NCBI GenBank assembly: GCA_015657535.1
Contig: JADHZB010000983.1
Location: forward strand, 29,617-93,616
Direction of reading: 5' to 3'
From: Nephromyces sp. MM_2019
Taxonomy: Eukaryota > Apicomplexa > Aconoidasida > Nephromycida
DNA length: 64,000 nt
Shown here: positions 37,851 through 49,451 of the stretch, piece after piece
Position numbering within the stretch: the first letter of the stretch is position 1
How the letters are laid out: each line of letters opens with the position of its first letter
The notes under the pieces: model-generated
Told to the model about the DNA's origin: nothing
Databases searched by the model: none
What the model saw: only the letters and a program-made list of their open reading frames with translations
Program-made: the position numbers and the translations under genes

Positions 37851-40800
37851 TTAAATAGTCAATACGATTTTTCCAGTGGCGCCACCAGACTTGGGAGTGA
37901 TAATTTCCTGCAAAAGTTGGAGAAAAAGCGGTGAAAAGAATGAGGTTTATAGAAACCCGAGATTAGCTCACAAAAAAACACACTTTCTACAGGAACTTAA
38001 CAACTGTCCACTAAAGGATAATAACAGACAAACACACATACAGGGACTTAGTATGCTCTCTGGAGGAGGGCGAGGGGACATACATCCTGCGAGCATCACA
38101 GCTACGAAGGTATCCGCAAATTATGAAAGCTACCAACACCCAAGATAGAATCACGAACCACCCTCAATCTTTAGGGCAAAGTAAGAAACCTCTTTACTAA
38201 TCGCCCGCCGTTGGTACCAGCACGTAAGACAAGTACACAATTACTGCCACAACAGTGCTCGTTCAAGTTGAAGTGGAAAGACGAGAAAGTAAAACATCTT
38301 AACCACTGACGCCATTTGTAAAATCTTGGAAACATTAGGAAATGCGATCAAATGCCATTGAAAGGAGTAAGAATTTACTTCACCACACCAGTTCATATCG
38401 CTTACCTGGTGCGATTCAGCCGCCTTAGAAAGAGGGTATTCCGTGCAGATTGGACTGTATAGCCCACTGGCTAGCTTAGCCTAACATTTTCAAAGGGAGG
38501 TAAGCACCACAAGAAACATTTATTCAAACAAGCCTTAGCATAGAATTGCGAGGAAAAACTGTTATTATCATGGTTTTCTACAGCAAAAAGTGCTTCTTTC
38601 GAGCTCTCCCTCCTCATCTTCGAGTGCATGTACATTTATTATATCAAGGTGAAACACATGATCAAGGCAAACATGCTAAAGATTCGCTACGAAACTAAGT
38701 ACTCCTACATATCAGGAAGCCCTTCCCATGGCATCAAAGAGCTATTTACAGTAATCAACGAGGTTCAATGCATCAGCATAGCATAGATCCGTACAAACAT
38801 GTTGGTGTGTGCGTAGAAAAATGTACGGAGTTCAATATGTCAGCAAAATGCATATTTACAAAAACGTTTCTGCGTGCAAACAAGGCTTACTTTCGCGTCA
38901 TACAGCATCTCCTTGAAGCGTTCCGAAGATTCAGTTAGTAGTATGACACCAGCAACAGTCAAGTTCTTCAACATGATAATACGAAGGTCGACTTCAGTAG
39001 ATGCACGGGAGCCAACAACAACGACGGTTCCGCCTGTGCAGAATATGAAGAAAACTCGTAAGCGTCTATTATAGCATGAATGCTTGTAAGCAGCTACAAA
39101 CAGCCCCCCTGCAGGTAAAAACAGCCCTTAACGCTGCTTTGCCCATGAGAAAAGAACTTCGCCATCCAAACAGTGGTCGGTTGAGATCTAATACGTGCAG
39201 CTCCTCTGGTTAACCACACACACACTTGCAAAGATACTCAGCATACGATATGAGCTAATAACGATAAGATGGGTGTACAACAAAAAGTTCTAACACACAA
39301 GGAGTAGCGTCAAGCCTATACACATCAGTAGCCTACGCAGATCCATGCCGCATGAATACTACGGATACACCTTGAATTGAGGCATACATCTCCTGATACA
39401 CACAAGCATAATCCTACCTCTTCACACACATGCACGTTAACTTCTTCATATACATATCTGTTTTACCCAACATATGTTCTCAACACTACGCACACACAGC
39501 ACTGTTCCCACCTGTTTTCAAAAGCCTAAGATCGTTCTGGAAGGATTTATCTCCTGCATTTTCAACGACAAGGTCTACTCCTGCTTCGTCTAGAGAAAAG
39601 ATAAGGATAGACACAAAATTAATCGGTAGACTGGCAGATAATCTCAGCGTTTTCTTGTGCGCGATTATGTGTGCGTAATGGAGATATAAAGGGTAGCCTA
39701 CCTGAGACGAGCTTTTCAATGGCGTCAGCGTAATCAGCCTTGTTATGATAGAAAACATGCCTAAAAATATTTTGGGTTGACAGAGATATAGATATCGAGC
39801 CAGCTATATATATCTAGATATAGAGGGATATAAATACTAAAAAAAACCGTGAAAAATCCTCGAAAGAAAGCTTACGTTGCTCCGGCCCGGACGCAGTTCT
39901 TCTCACCAAGTTCTGTGAAGAAAACGAGAATACGATAGCGCACCATGAAATTTCACAGAATGAGGCAAAAAGGCATATCACAAATCCAAAAAAAACAGCA
40001 GAAAAAACAGCTTCAAACCTGTTCCGACTGTGGCAATAATTCTGCGAGCAGAAAAGCTCTTAGCAATCTGAATGGCAGCCAAACCGACACCGCCACTGCC
40101 GCCATGAATAAGCACAGTTTGACCGGCCTTCAAGTGACCCTTGAAGATGAGAGCCTGTAGGACAGGGGGATCGAGCTAGACTGTGAATCGAGACCTTCAC
40201 TTCATCCAAGATTTTTAATTTGACAGAGCAAAAAATCTTCAAAGATTTTGTATATCATGAAGACAGTACGCGAATGGTCTAAGCCCAAAAATGCGTGTGC
40301 AACCTTAAAGCTGCGTGCAAGCTTGTGTTTGCAGATTCACTAAACGTCAGCAGCACACTGCGAATTTGTAAGTTAAAAATACCCAGGAGCCGAAGGATTA
40401 TATGAACCCGCAAATCTCAATTAGGTAGCAATATAAAAGGTAAACATAGGGGGTGACACACAATAACAGAAGCAAGCCTTGCAACTGCATACCAATCTAA
40501 ATCTCGCACACACGATTAGCGAATTCAAAACGATAACCATGGAAAACCCATAAAGCAGCTTTCAACCTATTTCCTCTCAAAAGTTTACACTCGGCAATTC
40601 TCGAAAGAAATTCTCTATAATTTGAACATCTTTAGCTCTCCAAATATTTCCTTTCAAAAACTCAGAATCTTCGCTAGATCAACAACCTACATCGAAAACA
40701 TTACACACATGCCAAAAACGCCCTTAAAAAGCTCGATAATGAGTAGCCGCTTGCTCATTCCACACACTTACCAAGTACGCCGTGAAGTAGGGGATACCAA

Positions 40801-41865
40801 TTGAAGCTCCCTGAGAAAAGGATGCATTATCAGGAAGAATGCCAATTACATCAGCCTCAGGATTTACTGTGATATATTCCGCGTAAGCACCGGATTTTTC
40901 TCTCAAGAACCCGAAAACTCGGGCACCTACAATGAAAATGAAAGTTAGTAGAGCAATTCGTTAGGGAGAACCATGCAAAAGCCTCGTCTTCATGGGAAAA
41001 TATGTGAAATATGTAGTTAAAAACGCCGAAATTTTTGGAGCTGAAAAAAATCTTAACAGCACAGAAGTAGTGAAATGATGTAACTTTGGAAGAATTTTAC
41101 CTTCAGGGAAGGATTCGGCAGCTTTGGGGCATGTTTCCTCAACAACTCCGGCGAAATCAGTGCCCAAGATGAAGGGAAGTGGCGGGTTGACCAGAGGGAA
41201 TGTACCTAAAAATGAGCACACATACGGAAAATTGGTAGAAGACGGCATAAAACTGTAATATATGATGTAAATCACAGTAATAGAGAAGTTTAATCAGAAA
41301 ATGATGAAATCACATAAGCCAAAAAGACGTAGCGAGTCAAAAAATTTCGGGATAATCAAAAATTCAATGCATTTTGAAGCCTCCCCCTGCAATAACCAGA
41401 AACCTATATTTCCAGTCAAAAAATAAATAAAAATAAACAAAAATAAACAATAGCATCCTCGTACACCAAAAACTCCAAACTTTGGTGCCTTAAAAAGGAC
41501 AAAAATTGTGATAATTACAAAAATGGAGCTCTAGTGCGAGTTTCGTACCTTATTTTATACTTGGGCAAAAATGCAAAGATAATTTTTCATATATTGAAAA
41601 CAATAATGTATTTATAATCAAAGAATATTATTGACATGGAAGAAGCGGATACAGATTCCTTCTTTTTTTATACCCACTATTGCTATGCAAAAAAAATATT
41701 GTAAAATTCCAGCCTACCTGTGCGGATGTAGGTCTCCACAGGATTTATGCCAACTGCTTTAACCTTAACCAACAGTTCGTTATCGCCTCTCTTTGGTACC
41801 TCAGCATTCTCAACATACTGTAGGACCTCAGGGCCTCCATGAGCGGTAGTAATTACAGCCTTCAT
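37851..41865 (-). CDS. CRYZ: Zeta-crystallin-like NADPH:quinone oxidoreductase (MDR family), 10 exons, complete
   Basis: Zinc-free medium-chain reductase that reduces quinones with NADPH, one electron at a time in the animal enzyme. Exons on minus: 41865-41718, 41205-41101, 40926-40772, 40154-40019, 39912-39876, 39760-39702, 39589-39512, 39033-38891, 38480-38406, 37907-37851 (TAA). Every junction is GT-AG and in phase; 330 residues against 329 in human CRYZ. Motifs in order: MKAVITTAHGGPEVLQY, VKAVGINPVETYIRTG, FILGTDFAGVVEE, SIGIPYFTAY, the dinucleotide loop GGSGGVGLAA (154-163), DLVVENAG, GTVVVVGSRAS, and the C-terminal GGATGKIVL (human GSGATGKMILLL). One exon is only 37 bases long. No zinc-ligand cysteines of the alcohol dehydrogenase type are seen. 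The start ATG gives the family N-terminus. No targeting signal is evident, so it is probably cytosolic. Confidence 0.95.
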
Positions 41866-44800
41866 TGTTGCTTGAAAGAAATGTAAGTATCTCCGGTATT
41901 ATGCGTTAGCAGCTGAAGATTTCGCACACAAAGCCGTAAAATCAAAGATATGCAGGTTTCTCAGCTATGTATGGTGCGCTGGCAGCCGAGGATTTTGTGC
42001 GCGAAACGGCAAGAAAATCGCTCGATGAAATTAGGCAAATATCAACTAAACTTAAACTGCAACTGGCACGAGCAATGAGGGAAATAGCACCTCCTTGAAA
42101 AAAGGGGTTTCCACAAAAAGCTACTATCAAGATCAGCTAGATAAAAGCGGATCTCCGTCGACGGCACACAACCACAAAAAAATCACTTCAGCATCCATTA
42201 GCCGCTTGCAGGGTCTTAATATTTAGTAAAACACTTAGAAAATAAAAGCGTCCAAGAAGAAATTAATGTGGAAGTTTTACAACTACACTTGTACCATGCG
42301 ACGCTAATTGAAGATACCCACAAAAGTACACAATAAACCAATTCAACAGCGAGCAAAAACGCAGAAAAAAGGCACACACACATTCGCATGTATCACTCTT
42401 CGTGGCCGCGATTTGTCACCAGAAAAAAGTCAAATAAACGAACACTCTTGAAGGCAAATCAAAGAAATTCCAAGCGCAATACATCACAAGAGAAACAAGG
42501 GGCTAAAAGTATACCAAAAGTACACGAGATATATCCCATGCCTATTTGTAACACATAAAACAACTGCAGCTGCTGTAACCAATAACGTAGGAATTACCCT
42601 ACGGAAAGTTTCAGGTCAGTATGAAAAATCATAATCATCAATAAGAAAGATTCTCAGTATTCTCGGAGAATAAAGAAACATCGCCAGAGAAGCAAAGTAA
42701 TCTAGAAAATTAAGCATAAAACACAAAAGTCTGACTTAGTTCACCAAACGCGGGTATGCTAGACCCCGCTAAAGAGAGAAGTCTTCACGTAAAACACAAA
42801 AGTCTGGCTGAACACACCACTACACGGGCATACACACAGCGCAAAACAAGCCACAAAGACCCTATGCCGCCGAATATCCATACTTCATCTTCCAAACCTT
42901 ACTCCAACACGAAAAACCAAATATATTCCATAACGATAAGAAACAGCGTAGGCTACTACATCAGGTGAACCATGTTCAGGAATATTCATCCACAACCAAG
43001 CCATTCCCAACAGTTAATGAACCCATGACTATCCCCCTCTTATGACTCACCGTAGTATATAGTAAACTTGACAAAGTACAACGCGTAGTTAAAGTAGACA
43101 GTTACACAAAAGCTAGCTTGAAAATTAGTGAAGTGCACTATGCGGTGGCATCCTCATGGGTACCAAGACATAAAACGACAGTTTCTATGAGAATCCTAGG
43201 AGAAATGTGCCCCTGGAGGAGGCAGGGCACGGACCTCGGGCGCACTTCAATAATCTCACCCATGTTGTACCAACTCCCGGTAGAAAACCCACCTATAGGT
43301 GCGATACCAGAGAAGCGCCTCATTCTATCATGCGCACGGCCAAGAAGCGGCTAGGGAAACTTTCAGTGGAACGTGGCCACTGCGAGTTGCGAAACCCTCG
43401 ACTACGGGAAGGTGATTCTAACCCACTGGGCGTGAAATTTCGATCGAAAGTACCCAGCATATATATAATTGGGGAATAAAACCCGTAGCCCATTGCTCCC
43501 CAGAAAAAAGCATTACCCGACGTGTTGCAGGGTAGTGGCAGCCAGCTAACCGGGTACCCACCCGCGTGCAAAGTAACGTGCAACTGCACTCAACCCTTCA
43601 TGAAGCCTTTTGCAGGAAAAGACTGGCACATCGCGACTCTACCCCGGGAGGTGCGCCTTACAATGCAGTGGATGAACTAGCTGAAAGGCAACTTCGCACC
43701 TGCTCTTTTTTTGTATGAGGCTCCTGTAGGTAAGAGAGGTTAGCAGCCTTCTTCGTGTAATGCTTCCATCAGCTGGAATGGCATGAATAAGGCCATCGTA
43801 AAATGAACTCAAAAGGGTCCCTCCGTGTGCAGCGGTACTATCGTGTTGTATTACAGTGGCGATGCGGCACTGCATATTATTCGTGACTTCGGTGGTAGAA
43901 ACGTATAAATTGACTACTCTTAGGGAGTATCAAGAGGTGCAAAAGCAAAGATTGGGTAATGGCTTACCTTTATTAAATGTAGTAGTTTTGACAATCGCTC
44001 AAGCAAATATAATCGGCTAGGAACTGGAACCTGGCGGTATAATGAGAGAGGATGGCTTGATAAGCTCGCTTTTTTGGAGTTTTTTGGTACATTTACATTT
44101 TCTGGGAATTTCGGTTCCTGCGCATCCCGACTGTGGTTGCAACATCTCAGAGGAGTAGCTTCTTACCGTCGGCGTGGACAAATTGCCGAATAATTGAAGT
44201 ATATTAATGAGCCATGCATCGAGTCATTTCTAGGATTTACACAGTTTCGTAAGTCAATGTTGCACACCATGAAACCTAGCTTTAAAGGGACGTAAATCCC
44301 GCTTCTAAAGATATATAGGCGATATACAGCTGGACGATTTTATTCGCCTTAAAGTTTCTTTGCTCATGAGACTTAAGTATTAGCCTGTGGCTGAACCCAC
44401 TGTGAGAAGAAGCTGAGCTTGTGATTAGCTATGTAAGTATATTGGGGTGGATAAAATGTGCTGCATATACGCGCGTTCCATTATTTAAACTGTAATAAGT
44501 TAGAAAACCAGCGATTCGGATTTTAATTCCCCTTGTGATTAAAGTAACTTAAAGCATACTCTTACACCGGATGATCGAAACATACTCACCATTACCCCCT
44601 AGCATATTCGAGATATCTTTACACTGCATACTGCTTCCAACATATATTACTTTGAAAAAAACTTTTTCAAACCCAAAGAAAGAGAAATTTGGTAGTTTGT
44701 ACATCATGTTGCTAGTCACTGCCGTAGTAACGCAGAAACCGACGACTTTTAGATCGCCAAGCAGAATCCACAGCTGCGATAACACAGGCAGCACCTACTG

Positions 44801-45577
44801 GGGAAATTCCCTCCTCTAGCACCTTCCTATGCACAATGAGCACCACAATATTTTGTAACAACCTAGTAAGTACTGCCAAAGATATGCTATGGTACAAATC
44901 TATGCAGCAGCCCTTGTGAGCTTGGGAATTGCATGCATCTGTTGCTGCCTTAAGGAAGGATGTGCAGGCGAACATACAGTATCTTGTGAGGCTCTAACTC
45001 CAATCTCTTAGTACGAGAGCTTCATCTTCTCAATTGGTAATAAAGAGGTGGTAATCTTAAAAGGCTTAATTACTGGTAGATCCCATCGAAGAAAATTTTT
45101 CTTAGCATATGGGACCTTTCTAAGATCCTCGAGGATGCCAACAAAGGTTTTCTTCTGGCATGTCTTTTTTGTTTACCCGCCACATATATACACGTGATTA
45201 TATATGCGAATATATATTCTTCCTTCCTCCCCCGCAAGCTTCCAGCTGATAATATTTCCTCTTTCCATCGTATGCCTTACTCCAGTACTTGAGCATATTA
45301 TTTGGCCTAAAAATTACATTTCTGTTTCTTTGACCGTGTCTCCCACAGCTCCCTCATTGGAAACCTCTCACTTCCCGTCAGTACCTTCTCTGCTATCTGA
45401 TTACACCGCGGCATCCTTCAGCTACCCTCATTTCAGCCTGCAACTTTGCCTAGTTGTTTCTCTCCTCTCCTCGACTCTGAAGAATCCCCGTTTACCACAC
45501 GCCTCAATTTCTACCGTTTGGATATTGTGTGTGCTCTAAGTTCACTTCTATCCTCCCCTTAGCCCTCCCTTAAGGAG
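41866..45577. other. Divergent interval between CRYZ and POLD4, no supported gene
   Basis: Both neighbours start outward from here, so both promoters are expected inside. A GC-richer block at 43100-43900 carries several overlapping frames, for example minus 43875-43639 starting MQCRIATVIQHD. Another minus frame with true ATG lies at 44975-44712 (MFACTSFLKAATDAC). Both are under 90 codons, without partner exons or resemblance to a family. Confidence 0.45.
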
Positions 45578-46676
45578 ATGCCGCCCCCAAAACGCTCTAC
45601 TCAGAAAAATTTGGATGCTTCACTTCCTGGGAAGACGAAGCAGTCTACTCTCGGTATGAAGGCCTCGAGGTTCCCTCCTCCGGAGATTGTTAGCAAAGCA
45701 TTTCGGTCGAAGAGGAACGTGCAAAAATTTGCTTACGAAGTGCAGAATGTAAACTCTAGTCCAGAGGTCAAACCCCAATCCCATCATTCTGCACCTGCAC
45801 TATCAGACTTCCCACAGAAAAAGCGGCAGCATGTAACTGTGGTTCAAGAGAAAAAGGAACCTCACCTGACAAACTCTTCGGACAGCAGTTCCCCAGATAC
45901 TCATCAAAAGAATGATGAAATTTCACTTTGTCCTGCTCATGAAGATGCGGATTCCATGGTATCGACGCAAGCGTCTTCGAAAGTCAAGGCAAGTATCTTT
46001 GATTGGCGTCATGAGACAGGTATTCCCTCAAATTCTGGCCCAAGTAGTGAGGAGTTGCTAAGAAAGTTTGATTTAGACTTGAAGGCAAGTGCTTATACGC
46101 CAATTTTGTTGCGGTTTTTCAGGGGAACATGAAGTGGGCGTGCACTTAAAGTGTTGATTTTTTACCATAGCGGTTTATTCAAATTGTGCTTGCTACTACA
46201 TTTTCACCTTTCCTTTTCATATAAGCAACTCTTGGGAAGTGAAATTCTGCTAGTAATGATGCCTTCTGCACGCCACGTAATTCTCTATGGAAAGGCCATG
46301 TAGACCTATAGTGTCTTTTTTAATACTGTACCATTTATTACTTGCTTCAATTTATGCTGAGTTTTTTGTACTCAAGCCCATCTAAATTCGATTTTTGATC
46401 CACTATCTTACTTTGTCTTATTTTCGCTGCTCACTTTTCTGTAGCAAATAGGCATGCAAGTGCTTCTAGAAATATTGCTCCTTTTCACTACCTTCTATAC
46501 TGTAGTACGGTCCTTCAGTAGGAATTTCTCGGATGGATCGGTTTTTGCGAGCCCGGAAATTGAATTTATCTCCTCCTGAAGGGTTGCGAGAGCTGCTTCT
46601 ATCTTCTGCGTGCCCTCAATGTTTGTATGATCAACGCATACAAGTAGGGAAATATCACCTGCATTCAAGCGCTTAG
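45578..46676 (+). CDS. POLD4: DNA polymerase delta subunit 4 (p12/Cdm1), 2 exons with a GC-AG intron
   Basis: Smallest subunit of the replicative polymerase delta holoenzyme, which stabilises the complex and contacts PCNA. Exons on plus: 45578-46084 and 46506-46676 (TAG), 225 residues. The family signature is rebuilt only when a GC donor (AAG|GCAAGT) is accepted: EELLRKFDLDLK joins YGPSVGISRMDRFLRAR, matching ELLRQFDLAWQYGPCTGITRLQRWCRAK in human POLD4, and SPPEGLRELLLSS then follows EPPPEVWQVLKTH. The N-terminal 155 residues are a poorly conserved, Ser/Lys/Pro-rich, probably disordered tail. Near the start, Gln22-Ser-Thr-Leu25 recalls half of a PCNA-interacting peptide but lacks the aromatic pair. 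ATG 45578 is the first in frame. POLD4 is short and often missed in protists because so little of it is conserved. Confidence 0.88.
46085..46505 (+). other. GC-AG intron of POLD4
   Basis: The donor reads AAG|GCAAGT, the textbook form of a GC donor with perfect U1 pairing elsewhere, and the acceptor is ACTGTAG. No GT near the donor restores the conserved FDL...YGP junction. All other introns placed confidently in this window use GT-AG. Confidence 0.88.
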
Positions 46677-47266
46677 AACGTTGTTTTTGATTTCTTTATC
46701 GAATCCCGTGTAGCGGAAAAATAGAGCCTAGCGTTTTATCAATAGATGATATCTACAATAAATTTTTTTTTATTTTTTGACGGAAAATATGTTAAGATAT
46801 TGTACTACCGGTTTTTACATGGTATCCCGTCTTTATTTTGTAGTGCTCATTCATTTTAGAGTCTATAAGCATAAAGTCGTGCTGAGTGCATCCCCGGTGT
46901 GCAAGGCGCTGTGTCATGTAGAGCTAGGTGGGGGTTCTATTGTAGGTTGTGAGTTTTTCTATCACATAAAAAGCCTATCTTATGCTTAAATTTAGCTATG
47001 TGTTGCGTATTGTGTGAATGTGTTATGTATTGTGTGAGTGTGTATTGCGTATCGTGTAAGTGTGTGCGTATGAGTTTATATCCACCAGTCTAGCTACCTA
47101 TGCATCTAACTCGGTCTAATCTTGAGCTTTATGCATAGAGTGGTTGTATTACTTAGCTCAAGTTTAGCATATGATGCCTTTGTAATACGAGCTTGATGTT
47201 ATGTCTTGCAGTTAAGCTCATCCGTTTTTTATTAAACGATGCTTGGTGTAACTATTAGGAGTCTGT

Positions 47267-49451
47267 TTAACTAGTATACTTTGTTATTCCCTCTACTTTT
47301 TCTTTTAGAAGTTCTTTTTGCTCTTCTAATGTATAACTTACCTGCTTATTGTCAAGGCCATCATTTCTCTTCTCTGCTGGGCCCCTTTGAAACACATGTG
47401 GAGTATTATTACTGGAATTTTTAGTGGTAGTGTAAATGTCATGTGCGGTAGTTATAGTCTGACGGATGCTCTGGATTGCATTTAGTGTTGAATATACTGG
47501 ATACTCCGTGTGCTTATTTGTTTATTTTTTGGTATTTTGCGTGTCTCGAAATATTTTATGGGTTACCTCCTAATGTGAGGGAAGAGTTTTTTAGCATTTT
47601 CCTTCAAATTTTTAAAAGTCACTTCATCGATTTTAAGACCATCTTCTACTTGTCGAACTTCAAAACATCGTTTGACGATTGTTTATGAATATGTTAATTA
47701 AGTTATAAACTTTCTAAACTATGAAGAACGTGTGTTCGTTACCAATAAAGTAAATAAGTTTCCTATGAATGAAAAAAGATGTGCAATTTGTGCTTTAATT
47801 GGTTTGTGAGTTTTTTTTGTGTTTTCGTGTGGTATTTCTGGGTGTATGTTTTGCTTTTTACCTTCTGTCATGTGCTTCCTTCGAAATGCTGTCAAAGCGC
47901 CCTTTTTTTGTAAAGTAAAGCATTGAATTCTATTAGTTTATAGCTGTATGGTTGAATGAAAGTGCCTTGTGTGGCTATCCCCGCTTGTAATATGACCCTA
48001 CTTACAAGACATCCGATAAGTCTTGTATGCCACATATATGCGCAAAACTCTATGCCCCTGCTTCGGTGGTAATTATTACATCTTATGGAAGAATACGGAA
48101 GGAGCGGTGGTGGTTTATAACACTTGTGGCGGAACTGCGCGCAACCTTGATAATTATGTGACTAACTTGGGGTAAAAATATAGTCTTCGCCGAGTATTGG
48201 CAAGAAGCTCATGGAATAAAATTTTATGTGTTTAGGAATAGAAATATTATACTTGTGGATCGGATTTTGAAGCCTATTTCTAAGAAACTTGGTGTAAAAA
48301 AGTCAATGTCGGGTGGAAAAAACCTGCCATAATCTACTCAGTATCTTACTCATCTTAATTCAAACAGTTTTAAATTCAAATGCTTCATGCGTTATGGCGA
48401 GCGCGAATGCAGCCCAAACAAAAATTTCAACTCCCTTTGAAGCTAAGAAATTCTAATCTGTGGAATAAGAGTTGCTTGCTTACCGATAAGCTTCGAACAT
48501 TATAGTCTACCACTTTTTTGAAAGCTTGAATAAGTTGATAACGAAATTTTCGCGGTTAGCTTTCCGCACCTCAAAAAATTCCTTAGTTACCCCGAGGGGT
48601 TTATTCTCGTGAGTAAAACGCTGGTACCTAGGCTACTCTCTGACCTAAACCTGCCTAAATTTAATCCGTATTTCCTGAGGTAACACATCATGAATCGTTT
48701 TGTTTCTATATAAATTTTTTATAAATAGAAATAGTGTTTTGTAGTCCATAACGTATAGGATCGATTATGTAGCAAAAACATTGAATTCACGCTGTTAAAT
48801 GCTAAAAAAATAATCTCCATTAAATAAAACGACTTACCTCCATCCCTACTGAGTGAGATTGCTGCATTTCCAGCTAGGTGCTAATACCAGGTGCTACCAC
48901 TGCTTCCGTCATTCCCATAGCTAAACTAAACTTTAATTTTACAGTCGCTGGCACCGCAACTGCTGTCTACAATTGTCACCACTACTGATCATTGCAAATT
49001 TAAAATGGATATCCAGGCTCTTACTTGAGCTGTATAGCTTTGGAAATTCCTATAAGCAGAGACCATGGCTCTTGAAAAAAACTTTCAATCTGCAGCTTTC
49101 GTGACAAAAATCACGGCTCTGCGCGTTATCGCTGCTCTCAACCAGTAGATTACGGCATGTGTGTCTCCAATGTCAAGTCCTGCTTTTTCTGAAAAATCTG
49201 ATATATGCAGCTGAAATAACTGTAATGGCTTTTTCAGCTGCAATAACTCTCTAAAGAGCTTTTCTTTACGATTGAGCCCGCTCGGATTATGGCTTTGCTT
49301 GGTTTGTGGTTACATGAACATTACAATACTTACCGGCCTCCTTCGCGGCTTGGGGGCTATCTTCGATGCTGATTAGACACAAGTGCTTAGGTGGGAAAAA
49401 CCAACGATTAGCGGCTTCTTTCACACCACTGGGTGAATGAGATGGCTTCAT
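47267..49451 (-). CDS. Unrecognised protein, putative 7-exon gene
   Basis: Proposed exons on minus: 49451-49334 (starts ATG, MKPSHSPSGVKEAANRWFF), 48873-48838, 48442-48366, 48049-48006, 47929-47862, 47657-47567 and 47411-47267 (TAA). Phases agree at all six junctions, four donors begin GTAA(G/A), and the joined product is 192 residues. It includes one hydrophobic stretch (VEIFVWAAFALAITHEAF), a basic patch (ALTAFRRKHM) and a charged helical C-terminus (SYTLEEQKELLKEKVEGI). I recognise no family. The acceptor of the sixth exon has alternatives at 47648, 47645 and 47642, all keeping phase, and the donor at 48365 (GTTTGA) is weak. The chain was assembled by eye with several free choices, so parts may be wrong; the first and last two exons are the best supported. 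It lies convergent to POLD4 and divergent from SEC22. Confidence 0.42.

Noticed and set aside
45204..45539. 111-codon plus frame just upstream of POLD4
   Set aside because: Ser/Leu/Pro-rich translation of a pyrimidine-rich 5' region; no homology and ends before the POLD4 start in another frame.
48010..48320. Two adjacent minus frames separated by a single TAG, suggesting a broken gene
   Set aside because: No homology, and the segment 48049-48006 fits better in another frame as part of the proposed seven-exon gene.
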